64,000 nt of DNA, from positions 333,501 through 397,500 of the forward strand of contig NZ_CP076443.1 of NCBI RefSeq assembly GCF_018866345.1, in the 5' to 3' direction. The first letter of the stretch is position 1. Every line of letters starts with the position of its first letter. Below the pieces are notes generated by a model. That model saw nothing but the letters and a program-made list of their open reading frames with translations, made no database searches and was not told where the DNA came from. Source of the DNA: Gemella sp. zg-570. GTDB taxonomy: Bacteria; Bacillota; Bacilli; Staphylococcales; Gemellaceae. Below are positions 1-9,224 of this stretch, in pieces. A program made the position numbers and the translations under genes.

Positions 1-177
1 TGTTTTGCAATAAATAATTTTTTATAATATCTTATTTAAAAATTTTTCTTTGAGTAGAATAAAACAATATTTTGTGTGCAAAAATAAAAATTCAGTTCAT
101 ATTACTAGGCAGGATAAAAAATCTGTGTTAGAATTACTAACATTGTTTTAGAGCAAAAATTTTACAAAGGAGAAAAA

Positions 178-555
178 ATGTTAAAAGAATTCAAAGAATT
201 TGCCTTAAAGGGTAATGTATTAGACTTAGCTATAGGGGTTGTAATTGGTGCGGCTTTTGGGAAAATAGTATCTTCTTTAGTAGCAGATATAATTATGCCA
301 CTAATTATGTTATTATTCCCAAGCCGTTCAGACTTTACAGCAATAGAATGGAAGGGAATTAAGTATGGTAATTTTATACAAATAATTATTGATTTCTTAA
401 TAGTAGCAGTATCTATTTTCATGTTTGTAAAAATTATTAATACAGCAAAAGTAAAAGTTTCTAAAGTAGAAGCAGAAGATGGTGAAAAAGAAGTACCAGC
501 AGTTGATTCTAAAGAAGAATTACTTAAAGAAATTCGTGATTTATTAAAAAAATAA
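178..555 (+). CDS. mscL: Large-conductance mechanosensitive channel MscL
   Basis: Pore-forming channel of the cytoplasmic membrane that opens under high membrane tension to release solutes during hypo-osmotic shock. The 125-residue length is normal for the family. The N-terminal amphipathic helix ([20 protein letters not shown]) runs into TM1 (about residues 15-45) with the conserved small-residue stretch [12 protein letters not shown] short loop leads to TM2 (about 65-88), and a charged C-terminal helix ends in [11 protein letters not shown]. An AAAGGAG ribosome site precedes the ATG. It appears monocistronic: 137 bases with no obvious gene separate it from the next ORF. Family assignment is very secure. 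The 177 bases upstream hold no gene. Confidence 0.96.
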   Translation: MLKEFKEFALKGNVLDLAIGVVIGAAFGKIVSSLVADIIMPLIMLLFPSRSDFTAIEWKGIKYGNFIQIIIDFLIVAVSIFMFVKIINTAKVKVSKVEAEDGEKEVPAVDSKEELLKEIRDLLKK

Positions 556-692
556 TATAGATTTTATATTTAAGAATTTATAAATTTGTAAATGCTTTTT
601 AATTTTATTAAAATATAGTTTATTTCACATTTTTTTTATGTTATAATTAATTTTATTGATATCTTATATCAAAAAATTACGGAGGTTTTTTT

Positions 693-1745
693 GTGGGAAA
701 AGATGGAGTAAAAAGTTTTTTTAATAAATTACTTAACGGTGTTGCTTTAGGGATAGTCGTTGGTTTAATACCTAATGCAGTTTTAGGAGGCATACTTAAA
801 TTTTTTATTAATGATAGTAGTATAATTAAAATGATTTATAATGTTTTAGGTATGTCGCAATTAGCTACACCAGCTTTAATAGGTATCTTAGTAGCCTTAC
901 AGTTTAAAATGCAGCCTATTGAAGTGGCAATTTCGGGTATGGTTTCTTTTATTTGTGGAGGTTCTATCAGTATAGTAGATGGCAAAATGATTATCAACGG
1001 TATTGGAGATTTAATTAATATAATGATAGTTTCTGCTGTCTTAGTTTTAGTTATGCAATTTTTTAGGGGGAAATTTGGTAGTTTAACAATAATTTTACTG
1101 CCAGTACTAACAACAGCTATTGTAGGAACATTTGGTTTAACAATACTACCATACGTAAAAAAAATTACTGGTTTTATCGGTAGTATAATAATGGATTTTA
1201 CAACATTGCAACCATTACTTATGAGTATATTACTAGCAATTTCATTTGCCCTAATAATAGTTTCTCCAGTATCAACTGTTGCTGTTTCAATAGCAGTAGG
1301 ATTACAAGGTTTAGCATCTGGAGCGGCTAATGTCGGAATAGCAAGTTGTGCAATGACTTTAGTGGTGGGAACCATGCGTGTAAATAAAATAGGGGTACCA
1401 TTAAGTTTATTTTTTGGTTCTATGAAAATATTTATGCCAAACTGGTTGAAATATCCAATAGTTAATATACCAATAATTATAAATGCGGTCTTTGCAGGAT
1501 TTTTAGCCTACTATTTCACTATTCAAGGCACTGCGGCGTCAGCAGGTTTTGGTTTTTCAGGGCTTATTGGTCCAATAGCAGCCTTCCAATTTATGCAAGG
1601 TTCTATCTTGAGTAAAATAACTATTTTATTTATAGTTTACTTTATGGCAACATTTGTATTTGCATTGATAACTGATTTTATATTTGTAAAAATTTTAAAA
1701 ATATACAAACGTGATATTTTTATTTTTGAAGAATTAGGTAAATAG
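693..1745 (+). CDS. PTS IIC-like membrane protein, PfoR/COG3641 family
   Basis: A 350-residue polytopic membrane protein of the PfoR-like family, usually annotated as a PTS transporter subunit IIC; the substrate is unknown. About ten hydrophobic segments are visible. An N-terminal motif (GVALGIVVGLIPNAVLGGIL) and a central TTLQPLLM...VSPVSTVAVSIA block are shared almost residue for residue with the second copy at 19351. The start is GTG after a strong GGAGG at 681-685. No IIA or IIB partner lies nearby, so phosphotransfer is unproven. The gene ends 12 bases before the D-lactate dehydrogenase gene, with a ribosome site between, so the two are probably cotranscribed. Confidence 0.8.
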   Translation: MGKDGVKSFFNKLLNGVALGIVVGLIPNAVLGGILKFFINDSSIIKMIYNVLGMSQLATPALIGILVALQFKMQPIEVAISGMVSFICGGSISIVDGKMIINGIGDLINIMIVSAVLVLVMQFFRGKFGSLTIILLPVLTTAIVGTFGLTILPYVKKITGFIGSIIMDFTTLQPLLMSILLAISFALIIVSPVSTVAVSIAVGLQGLASGAANVGIASCAMTLVVGTMRVNKIGVPLSLFFGSMKIFMPNWLKYPIVNIPIIINAVFAGFLAYYFTIQGTAASAGFGFSGLIGPIAAFQFMQGSILSKITILFIVYFMATFVFALITDFIFVKILKIYKRDIFIFEELGK

Positions 1746-1757
1746 GAGGTTAAGAGT

Positions 1758-2756
1758 ATGAAACTAGCAGTATTTAATATAAGAGAAGATGAGAAAAAAG
1801 CATTAGAAATTTGGAGAGAAAAAAATTTTGAAATTGAATTACTTGTAACTAATGAAAATCTTACTAAAGATAATGTAGAATTAATAAGAGGTGTTGAGGG
1901 GGTAGTTCTTGCTCAAAACAAACCATTTGAAAAAGAAGTTTACGATTTTGCAAAATCTGAAGGTATAAAAGTTTTTTCAACACGTTCAGCAGGATTTGAT
2001 ATTTACGATTTAGATTTAATGAGAGAATACGGAATTAAGATGACAAATGTTCCATCATACTCTCCTAATGCTATTGCTGAACATGTAATTACAACAACTT
2101 TATATTTAAGTAGAAATATCAAAAAAATTAAAAATAGAGTTTCTGAACATAATTTTTCATGGGAACCAGAAATATTATCAAGAGAAGTTAGAACACTTAC
2201 AGTAGGAGTTATCGGAACTGGAAGAATAGGAACTCAAGTGGCAAAACTATTTAATGCACTCGGAGCAAAAGTAATCGGCTATGACATTTTTAAAAATGAC
2301 GAAGCCAAAAAAATTCTTGCTTATGTTGATAATATAGATGACCTTGTAGCACAATCTGACGTTATAACACTACACATGCCAGCAGTAAAAGAATATAAGC
2401 ATCTAGTCAATGATGACTTTATAGCTAAGATGAAAGAAAATTCAATAATAGTAAATGCTGCTCGTGGTATGCTAGTAGACACAAAAGCGGTTTTAAGAGG
2501 ACTAGATAGTGGTAAATTACTAGGTGCAGCTCTTGATGTTTATGAAAATGAGGGCGACTATGTTCCTAAAGATTTAAGTAAATATAGAATAAATGATGAA
2601 TTACTTCAAGAATTAATTAATCGTGATGATGTAATCTATACACCTCATACAGCCTTTTACACAACTACCGCTATAGAAAATCTTGTAGAAGGTGGCTTAA
2701 ACTCTGCATTAGAAGTAATCAAAACTGGCACAAGTGCTAATGTAGTCAATTTTTAA
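1758..2756 (+). CDS. D-lactate dehydrogenase (D-2-hydroxyacid dehydrogenase)
   Basis: NAD-dependent enzyme interconverting pyruvate and D-lactate, the fermentative route for recycling NADH. The 332-residue length matches lactobacillal D-LDH. The Rossmann motif GVIGTGRIG lies near residue 150. The catalytic triad of the family is visible as Arg in NAARGMLVD, Glu in LDVYENEGD and His in YTPHTAF. A GGAGG site lies about 8 bases before the ATG. It follows the PfoR-like gene after 12 bases and is closed by a strong terminator. Other D-2-hydroxyacid substrates cannot be excluded, but the YENEG and HTAFYT motifs favour D-LDH. Confidence 0.9.
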   Translation: MKLAVFNIREDEKKALEIWREKNFEIELLVTNENLTKDNVELIRGVEGVVLAQNKPFEKEVYDFAKSEGIKVFSTRSAGFDIYDLDLMREYGIKMTNVPSYSPNAIAEHVITTTLYLSRNIKKIKNRVSEHNFSWEPEILSREVRTLTVGVIGTGRIGTQVAKLFNALGAKVIGYDIFKNDEAKKILAYVDNIDDLVAQSDVITLHMPAVKEYKHLVNDDFIAKMKENSIIVNAARGMLVDTKAVLRGLDSGKLLGAALDVYENEGDYVPKDLSKYRINDELLQELINRDDVIYTPHTAFYTTTAIENLVEGGLNSALEVIKTGTSANVVNF

Positions 2757-2769
2757 TAAATATAATTAA

Positions 2770-2815
2770 TAATAAACTTACTAAGTTATAATCATGCTTA
2801 GTAAGTTTATTTTAT
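2770..2815 (+). terminator. Rho-independent terminator after D-LDH
   Basis: A 15-base perfect inverted repeat (AATAAACTTACTAAG and its complement) around an 11-base loop, ending in a T-rich tract 13 bases after the dehydrogenase stop codon. Confidence 0.9.
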
Positions 2816-3110
2816 AAATATGATATATGCTAATTCTATACTTTATTATTGGAAATATTTAATAAAATATTTTTTTAGTATTAAAAATTTATTTGCAATA
2901 ATTTACTGTTAGAAAAAAATATTTTTAAAGAAATAATTATTTTATAAATAAAATTATTGAATGTTTGTAAAATTTTTTACAAATATTTTACATTGCCAGT
3001 TGAAATTATTTTTTATAAAATATATTTATCAAACCTTTATTAAATGTATTTAAAGAAAGAATATGATAAAATATATTAACATGTAATAAATAATAAAGAA
3101 AGGAATAGCT
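2816..3110. other. AT-rich intergenic region without a gene
   Basis: About 295 bases of very AT-rich sequence between the D-LDH terminator and the AI-2E-type gene. No reading frame or RNA fold could be supported. A TATGATAAAAT stretch near 3062 may be the -10 region for the downstream gene, but no convincing -35 was seen. Confidence 0.5.
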
Positions 3111-4274
3111 ATGAATAAAGAAAAATCAATAAAAGAAAAAATAGAAATTGAAAAAACAAGCACTAAAGAAGAAAATATAATTCGCTTTTTGGGTGGTAAA
3201 TTAAGTATTTATATTTTAATAGTTATAATTTTATTATTTACTGCAATTTGGTTATATAGTCAAATAAATGTTATAATGGCACCTCTTATAATAGTAATTA
3301 ACAGCTTGCTGGTTCCAGTTTTAGTAGCATATATATTCTTTTATATGCTGAATCCTGTTTATAATTTGTTATTAGCAAAAACTAAAATAAATAGTGGGAT
3401 GGCATCTATCTTATCTATAATATTTGGGATAGCAGTAATACTAACAGTATTTATTGGGGCAGTGCCAGTTATGATTGAGCAGACCCAGCACTTAATAACT
3501 TCTATGCCAGGTTATGTAAATATAATTAGAAATTATTTAGAGGCAAATGCAGACAATGCTATTGTAAAAAATATTATAGTCTACATTAATGAAAATTTGA
3601 ATGGAACACAACTTAGTGCAGCGGCATTTGATATTTTTACTAATTTCATTTCGAATGCAGCTTCAATATTATCATCAACAGCTGCAATAATTATTACTAC
3701 ACCTTTTGTACTTTATTATTTATTAAAAGATTCCAGTAGATTTAAAATTTATATTATAAGCAAGTTACCTGAAAAATCTAAAGAACCTATAGAGACTACA
3801 ATTAACGAAATAGATAATAAGGTAGGATCTTATATTTCTGGGCAAATGTTAGTTTCTGTTTGTGTAGGTATTTTACTTTTTGTAGGTTATCAAATAATCG
3901 GTTTGCAGTATGCAGTGTCTTTAGCAACTTTAGCAGGAGTACTTAGTATAGTTCCTTATTTAGGGCCGATGATGGCTATTATACCTGCAATGCTAGTTGC
4001 TTTTGGAACTGATTGGGTAATGGTTTTAAAGATGCTAGTCGTCTGGGGAGTTGTGCAATTTTTAGAAGGAAATTTTATTTCGCCTAATATAATGGGACGA
4101 AGTATGAAGCAACATCCATTAACAGTAATATTTGTGGTTATTATTGGGACAAATATGATGGGGATACTAGGTGCTGTTATAGGTATTCCTGTTTATGCAA
4201 TTTTAAAAATATTATTAGAAAAACTTATACTAGTAATTAAAAATAGATATAAAAGAATTTACAAAGGAGAGTGA
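3111..4274 (+). CDS. AI-2E family transporter (permease)
   Basis: A 387-residue integral membrane protein of the AI-2E/UPF0118 family. Members include autoinducer-2 exporters and Na+/H+ antiporters, so the family alone does not define a substrate. Paired N-terminal TM segments (about residues 35-110) are followed by a soluble middle region and a C-terminal TM cluster. The cluster contains the family signatures GVLSIVPYLGPMMAIIPA, QFLEGNFISPNIMG and HPLTVIFVVIIG. AAAGGAAT precedes the ATG. A terminator overlapping the stop codon suggests a single-gene transcript. Confidence 0.9.
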   Translation: MNKEKSIKEKIEIEKTSTKEENIIRFLGGKLSIYILIVIILLFTAIWLYSQINVIMAPLIIVINSLLVPVLVAYIFFYMLNPVYNLLLAKTKINSGMASILSIIFGIAVILTVFIGAVPVMIEQTQHLITSMPGYVNIIRNYLEANADNAIVKNIIVYINENLNGTQLSAAAFDIFTNFISNAASILSSTAAIIITTPFVLYYLLKDSSRFKIYIISKLPEKSKEPIETTINEIDNKVGSYISGQMLVSVCVGILLFVGYQIIGLQYAVSLATLAGVLSIVPYLGPMMAIIPAMLVAFGTDWVMVLKMLVVWGVVQFLEGNFISPNIMGRSMKQHPLTVIFVVIIGTNMMGILGAVIGIPVYAILKILLEKLILVIKNRYKRIYKGE

Positions 4275-4292
4275 TTTCTCTTTTTTATTTTT
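4262..4292 (+). terminator. Terminator after the AI-2E-type gene
   Basis: Short stem GGAGAG/TCTC around TGATT followed by a T-rich run. It overlaps the last codons of the upstream gene. Confidence 0.6.
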
Positions 4293-4396
4293 TAATAATA
4301 AACTAATATTTAATTTATAAAAATACTATGCTTGTAAATTAATTTTAAATAGGAAGAAAAAATATAAAAAATTTTTAAATTTTTTCTTTTTTTCTA

Positions 4397-4425
4397 TTTA
4401 CAAATTAAAAATATTCTTGTATAAT
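4397..4425 (+). promoter_or_regulatory. Promoter for the dicarboxylate/amino-acid symporter
   Basis: TTTACA at 4397-4402 and a perfect TATAAT at 4420-4425, separated by 17 bases. The start codon is at 4485, and AAGGAG lies about 8 bases before it. Confidence 0.7.
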
Positions 4426-4484
4426 GTACACATGTATTTTTAAAAAATACAGAAGGTTAAATTTTATATAAGGAGAAAAAAATT

Positions 4485-5669
4485 ATGAGTTTTTATAAAA
4501 GGTTACCACTGCTAGCAAAATTAGTTTTGGCTTTAGTTGTGGGTATAGTATTAGGAAATGTATTACCAGCTTATGCTATCAGAGTTCTAGTTACATTTTC
4601 AGACATATTTAGTTCATTTTTAGGTTTTGCAATACCTTTAATAATTGTAGGATTTATTGTTCCTGGGATAAGTCAGTTATCAAGTAATGCTGGTAAATTA
4701 TTAGGACTTTCTACAATGATTGCTTATATTTCTACTTTATTTGCAGGTACTTTGGCATTTTTAGTAGCAAAAATCTTTTTACCAAATATATTAAAGGGTT
4801 CACAACTCCAAAGTTTGACGAATCCAGAAGAGTTGCTTTTATCAGGGTATATAAAATTTGAAATGCCAGCAATATTTGGTGTTACAACAGCTTTAATATT
4901 GTCATTTGTTTTAGGGATAGGTATTTCTTCATTAAAATTGAAGGGAATGAAAAAAGCTTTTGAAGAATTTGGTCAAGTTATTGAACTACTACTTAACAAA
5001 TTAATAATTCCATTGTTACCATTTTATATAATGGGAGTTTTTGCTAATATAACTGGTTCAGGAGAAGTATTTAAAATTTTAAAAATATTCCTTTTTGTTT
5101 TTGTTGTTATATTAATTTTACATTTTGTGGTAATTTTATTACAGTATACATTTGGCGGAGCAGTTAACAAAAAAAATCCATTTAAAATGTTAGTTAAAAT
5201 ATTACCAGCTTATGCTACAGCAATAGGAACTCAATCATCAGCAGCCACAATACCAGTAACATTACAGTCAACTAAAAAAATGGGTGTTGACCCAGCAGTT
5301 GCTAACTTTACAATACCTTTATTTGCTACAATCCACTTATCTGGAAGTACAATAACTTTAACTACATGTGCAACAGCAGTTTATTGGCTACAACATGGTG
5401 GGGCTTTTCCAGCGATATCAGTAATGGTTCAATTTATAGTTTTATTAGGTATTACTATGGTAGCCGCCCCTGGAGTACCTGGCGGAGCAGTTTTTGCCGC
5501 TTTAGGATTATTACAATCAGTATTAGGCTTCAATGAAATTATGATTTCTTTAATGATTGCCTTATATATAGCACAAGATAGTTTTGGTACGGCTTGCAAC
5601 GTTTCAGGAGATGCATCCTTAGCTTCTATTGTTGATAAGATAAACCAAAAATTTTTTAAAAAAGCATAA
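4485..5669 (+). CDS. Dicarboxylate/amino acid:cation symporter (DAACS family)
   Basis: A 394-residue membrane symporter of the GltP/DctA/SstT superfamily, importing acidic or neutral amino acids or dicarboxylates with Na+ or H+. About eight TM helices are present, plus the re-entrant hairpin segments typical of the fold. The serine-rich HP1 equivalent is TAIGTQSSAATIPVTLQ near residue 250. The HP2-side sequence AAPGVPGGAVFAALGLL and the substrate-binding TM8 stretch AQDSFGTACNVSGDASLASI follow. The substrate cannot be read from sequence. It has its own promoter and a terminator, so it is monocistronic. Confidence 0.88.
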   Translation: MSFYKRLPLLAKLVLALVVGIVLGNVLPAYAIRVLVTFSDIFSSFLGFAIPLIIVGFIVPGISQLSSNAGKLLGLSTMIAYISTLFAGTLAFLVAKIFLPNILKGSQLQSLTNPEELLLSGYIKFEMPAIFGVTTALILSFVLGIGISSLKLKGMKKAFEEFGQVIELLLNKLIIPLLPFYIMGVFANITGSGEVFKILKIFLFVFVVILILHFVVILLQYTFGGAVNKKNPFKMLVKILPAYATAIGTQSSAATIPVTLQSTKKMGVDPAVANFTIPLFATIHLSGSTITLTTCATAVYWLQHGGAFPAISVMVQFIVLLGITMVAAPGVPGGAVFAALGLLQSVLGFNEIMISLMIALYIAQDSFGTACNVSGDASLASIVDKINQKFFKKA

Positions 5670-5677
5670 GATTAATA

Positions 5678-5717
5678 AAAAAATGATTTAGAAATATTTC
5701 TAAATCATTTTTTTATT
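5678..5717. terminator. Bidirectional terminator
   Basis: A long near-perfect palindrome centred at about 5697: TGATTTAGAAA paired with its complement, flanked by A and T runs on both sides. It can serve the symporter on the plus strand and the dead operon on the minus strand. Confidence 0.9.
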
Positions 5718-6275
5718 TTTATTTTAAGAAATTTATAAATACTTTTATATATTCATCTGTTTTGGCTTTTTGTTAGTCAGATAATAATAATTCACCTGGT
5801 TACCATGTATCAGCTGCTAAAGAAATTCCTAGACTTTCACCTTGGAATACATCATTTCTTATGTATTTTAAAATTTTATTAAGATTTTTATGAACAAATT
5901 TAGCTTCTGTTGAATCAACAGCTACAGCAAGGGTTGTTTTTTGCTATCTAGGAGAGTTGGCATTTCAAAGTCGAAAGTTTTAGCTGGACGTGCTAAGCAG
6001 TTTAATAAATTTTTAACAATATCAGGCTAAGAAGCATTATATTTTGGACTTACTATATATATGGCATCTGCTTTTGCTAATTAATATCTAATTAATTTTA
6101 CTTCTTTTGGTTCTGGACGTTCTGTATCTTGCTCCAAGATTGGTAAATTTTTATAATCTAAAAAGCTAGTTGCTAGCCCCTGATTTTCAAGTTCTTCTTT
6201 AATGTAATTAGCAAATTGCTGATTAAATCCCCCTTTCTATTTAAATCTACTGCTATTAATACTGATTTTTGGATT
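5690..6275 (-). pseudogene. NADPH-dependent FMN reductase-like flavoprotein, decayed
   Basis: Read on the minus strand, this stretch conceptually encodes a flavodoxin-fold NAD(P)H-dependent FMN reductase or azoreductase-like protein. Recognisable pieces in order are FNQQFANYIKEELENQG, ADAIYIVSPKYNAS, PDIVKNLLNCLARPAKTF, EMPTLL and VDSTEAKFVHKNLNKILKY. The frame is broken by a shift in a G run near the start and another in an A run near 5944. In-frame stops lie at 6081-6083, 6027-6029 and 5800-5802, and another near 5775. The expected ATG reads ATC, although a GGAGG site remains at 6281-6287. It is downstream of, and translationally adjacent to, a dead MarR gene, which probably regulated it. 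Confidence 0.75.
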
Positions 6276-6285
6276 TTATTTCCTC

Positions 6286-6723
6286 CTAGATGATTTTGAA
6301 ATTTTTGAATTTTTTTAAAATATTAATAAGTGTTTCTTTATCTTCCTTTGTGAGAATAGAGTAGACATTTTCTAATTCTTTTCTATGATTAGGAAGAATT
6401 TCTTCAAAAAGTTTTTTCTATTTTCTTTTAATCTTACAAGGAATGCAGGTTTATCAACTTCATCTTTTTTACGATAAATTAAATTTGCACTTTCCATATT
6501 TTTTAAAATTACAGTCATGTTACCTGAAGTTGCTAGAACTATATTAAGTAAATTACAAATTTTCATTTGTCCTTTTGTGTAAAGAACATCAAGAATACCA
6601 AATTGTGCAAGAGTAAGTCCAGTATTCTTAATTGTTTTGCTAATATTAGCAGTTATAACACCTTCTTCTCTTCTAAATACTATATGTATATGTTGCAGAA
6701 TTTTTACCAAGCTATGTCCATAA
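6286..6723 (-). pseudogene. MarR family transcriptional regulator, frameshifted
   Basis: A winged-helix MarR regulator remnant. The longest open piece (112 residues, 6372-6710) carries LTLAQFGILDVLYTKGQMKI, the recognition-helix region ATSGNMTVILKNMESANLI and the wing. Two breaks are visible. The original ATG at about 6721 (after AAAGAGG) leads into TAA after five codons, so a base has been gained or lost before LVKILQHIHIVF. Near 6400 the frame slips again, and the natural C-terminus (EEILPNHRKELENVYSILTK and onward) continues in another frame to about 6286. Its stop overlaps the ribosome site of the dead flavoprotein, so the pair formed a two-gene operon. Confidence 0.78.
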
Positions 6724-6864
6724 ATACCTCTTTATAATTTATCACTAATTAGTAATAAACGTATTTTAGTAAATTAAATTTTTAATATCAAATAAAATGC
6801 TGTGATATGTACTTTTTTTTTGCTTCATAGTAAAATTAATTTATGAATTTTAGGAGATTAAAAA

Positions 6865-8307
6865 ATGACAATAAATTTTTATAAAGAAAAGTTGCTAACT
6901 TATGCAAAAAAAAATAATATTAATGTAGATGATAAAACTCTAGCTGTATTTAATTTGGAAAATTTGGAAGATGTATGGCAAGAATTAAAAAAAATAAATA
7001 ACGACTTAACAATTTATATTTTAGAATATATAGCAGAAGAATTAATCGTTAATGTAGTATCAAAATCAGAACGGAGTGGTATGAAGTTGGGTCTACATAG
7101 AATGAAAAATATTTTAAATATTCTAGGTAATCCAGAGAAAAAATTAAGAGTAATTCATATAGCTGGAACAAATGGCAAGGGGTCTGTAAGTTCATACTTG
7201 CAAAATACACTAGCTCAAAAATACAAGGTAGGTATGTATTCTAGTCCTAGTATGGTAAGTTTTAACGATAGGATAAGAATTAATAATAATTTTATTAGCT
7301 ATCAAGAAATGTATACTTTATATCAAGAAATTTCTAATATTTGGTATAAGAATTTTGCAAGTGATAAAGACAATATTTCTGTTTTTGAATTATTAACAGT
7401 AGTCGCAATTTGCTACTTTGAAAAAAACAAGGTTGATTTTGCTATTATGGAAGTTGGTTTGGGTGGACGTTTTGATGCTACCAATATTTTTGAAAATAAG
7501 GAATTATCAATAATTACTAAAATTAGTCTTGACCATACCAATATACTGGGAGATAGCCTAGAAAAAATTGCTTATGAAAAAGCAGGTATTATTCAAGGAA
7601 ATGATAATATTTTATTATATCCTAATAAAGAAGGAGTTATTTCTATAATTAAAAAAGTTGCCATAGTAAAAAATGCTAGGCTTAAAATTTTAGCTGAAAA
7701 TTATATTGATGTAGAAGAAATTGCCTTTAAGCACAACATATTTTCTTACAAAAGTTTTAAAAATATAAAAATAAAAATGCTAGGAGAGCATCAAATTTAC
7801 AATGCCTCTTTAGCCTTAGAAGCACTCTTATTTTTAAGAGAAAAAAATACTATTAATTTAACAGATGTAGAAATAAAAAAAGGTTTAGAAAATACTAGAT
7901 GGCTAGGCAGATTAGAATGGGTAAAAAATAATATTTTACTAGACGGAGCCCACAATATTGACGGAGTTAGAAGTCTGGTAAACTATCTCAAAAAACAAAA
8001 TTTAGGAAAAATAAAAATATTAATAGGAATATTAGCAGACAAAGACTATTCAGAAATGATTAAACTATTTGAAAGTTTGGACGCCAGCTTTTATGTAACC
8101 AAAGTTCCTATTGAAATAAAAGAATCTAAGTTAGAAAACTTGCTTGCCAGCTTTACAAAAGAAATAAAAATATTTGATAATTACAAACAAGCCTTAGAAG
8201 ATATAGTACCTAAGTTAAAAACTGATGAAACTTTTTTAGTAAGTGGGTCTTTATATCTTATATCAGAAGTAAGAAAAGAATTATTAAAGGAGAAAAATGA
8301 TGACTAA
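6865..8307 (+). CDS. folC: Folylpolyglutamate synthase / dihydrofolate synthase FolC
   Basis: ATP-dependent ligase that adds glutamate to dihydropteroate and/or tetrahydrofolate, retaining folates in the cell. Mur-ligase fold: P-loop VIHIAGTNGKGSVSSYL near residue 98, then MYSSPSMVSFNDRI, the central EVGLGGRFDATN and DHTNILG motifs, and a C-terminal domain with LLDGAHNIDGVRSL. At 480 residues it is longer than usual, because about 60-70 extra residues precede the conserved GLHRMKNILNILGNP segment. AGGAG and ATG at 6865 support this start. Its last codons overlap folP, so synthesis of dihydropteroate and its glutamylation are coupled in one operon. Confidence 0.92.
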   Translation: MTINFYKEKLLTYAKKNNINVDDKTLAVFNLENLEDVWQELKKINNDLTIYILEYIAEELIVNVVSKSERSGMKLGLHRMKNILNILGNPEKKLRVIHIAGTNGKGSVSSYLQNTLAQKYKVGMYSSPSMVSFNDRIRINNNFISYQEMYTLYQEISNIWYKNFASDKDNISVFELLTVVAICYFEKNKVDFAIMEVGLGGRFDATNIFENKELSIITKISLDHTNILGDSLEKIAYEKAGIIQGNDNILLYPNKEGVISIIKKVAIVKNARLKILAENYIDVEEIAFKHNIFSYKSFKNIKIKMLGEHQIYNASLALEALLFLREKNTINLTDVEIKKGLENTRWLGRLEWVKNNILLDGAHNIDGVRSLVNYLKKQNLGKIKILIGILADKDYSEMIKLFESLDASFYVTKVPIEIKESKLENLLASFTKEIKIFDNYKQALEDIVPKLKTDETFLVSGSLYLISEVRKELLKEKNDD

Positions 8308-9106
8308 GCTTCAAAAATTATTGACAGAAAAGAAATATTTAATAATGGGCATCTTAAATTTTACCCCAGATTCTTTTTCTGACGGTGGAGATTTTTTTGA
8401 CAAAGACTTAGCCTTAAATCAGGTAAAAAAAATGTTAGAAGACGGAGCCGACATAATAGATGTGGGCTGTGAATCTACAAGACCTGGAGCAAAGTTATTG
8501 TCTGAAGAAGAGGAGATAGCAAGATTAAGTTTAATATTACCAAGCATAAGAAAAAATTTTCCAGATATTTTAATTAGTATAGACACATATAAGGCTAGGG
8601 TTGCTAAGGAGGCTATTAAACTGGGAGCAAATATAATTAATGATGTTCATGGCGCAAAGAATAATAATATGGCAGAAGTAGCTTTTGAATATAATCTACC
8701 AATCATAATTATGCACAATGGAGCTACTCAAAAAGGAAGAGAAATAGAAAGTTTAATTGCTGACTTGCAAGAAAGTCTAAATATTTGCTTAAGGGCAGGA
8801 GTAAAAAAAGAAAATATTATAGTAGATCCAGGAATAGGCTTTGGAAAAAATGCAGAGGAAAATATTATCATTACTAAAAAATTAGCAGCTATGAATATTC
8901 TTAATTCTACAATACAATACGCAGCCAGTCGTAAACGAACAACAGATTTTATTTTAGGGGGGAACACCCAGCCTAAGGATAGGGATATTGTTAGTGCTAC
9001 TTTATCAATAGAAGCTATAAAAAGAGGAGCAAAAATTGTTAGAATGCACAATGTAAAAGTAATGAAAGAAATGCTAGATACCCTAAAAATTTTAGAAAAA
9101 TTTTAA
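8297..9106 (+). CDS. folP: Dihydropteroate synthase FolP
   Basis: Condenses 6-hydroxymethyl-dihydropterin pyrophosphate with para-aminobenzoate; the target of sulfonamides. The 269-residue TIM barrel shows the two family signatures MGILNFTPDSFSDGGDFF and DIIDVGCESTRPGA. It also has SIDTYKARVAKEAI, NDVHGA, the pterin-site region IIVDPGIGFGK and the C-terminal AKIVRMHNV with the conserved Arg and His. Two consecutive ATG codons (8297 and 8300) are possible starts; the second is better spaced from AAGGAG at 8287-8292. It overlaps the end of folC and is followed by a terminator. Other pterin-branch genes (folE, folB, folK) are not in this window. Confidence 0.94.
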   Translation: MMTKLQKLLTEKKYLIMGILNFTPDSFSDGGDFFDKDLALNQVKKMLEDGADIIDVGCESTRPGAKLLSEEEEIARLSLILPSIRKNFPDILISIDTYKARVAKEAIKLGANIINDVHGAKNNNMAEVAFEYNLPIIIMHNGATQKGREIESLIADLQESLNICLRAGVKKENIIVDPGIGFGKNAEENIIITKKLAAMNILNSTIQYAASRKRTTDFILGGNTQPKDRDIVSATLSIEAIKRGAKIVRMHNVKVMKEMLDTLKILEKF

Positions 9107-9138
9107 GAAGTAAATAAATTTATTTTATATTTCAATTA

Positions 9139-9172
9139 AAATAAAAGTAAACTTTTTTGTTTACTTTTATCT
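9139..9172 (+). terminator. Terminator after folC-folP
   Basis: Inverted repeat AATAAAAGTAAAC / GTTTACTTTTAT around a T-rich loop, 33 bases after the folP stop. Confidence 0.8.
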
Positions 9173-9224
9173 CTGTTAGATATATAATATATTTTAAAAT
9201 AAATTATATATTAGGAGAATGTTA

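Noticed and set aside
836-1375. Long minus-strand frames opposite plus-strand genes (also at 29446-29763, 36329-36718 and 56952-57443)
   Set aside because: They are antisense shadows with no ribosome site and biased, low-complexity composition. The plus-strand proteins are recognised families.
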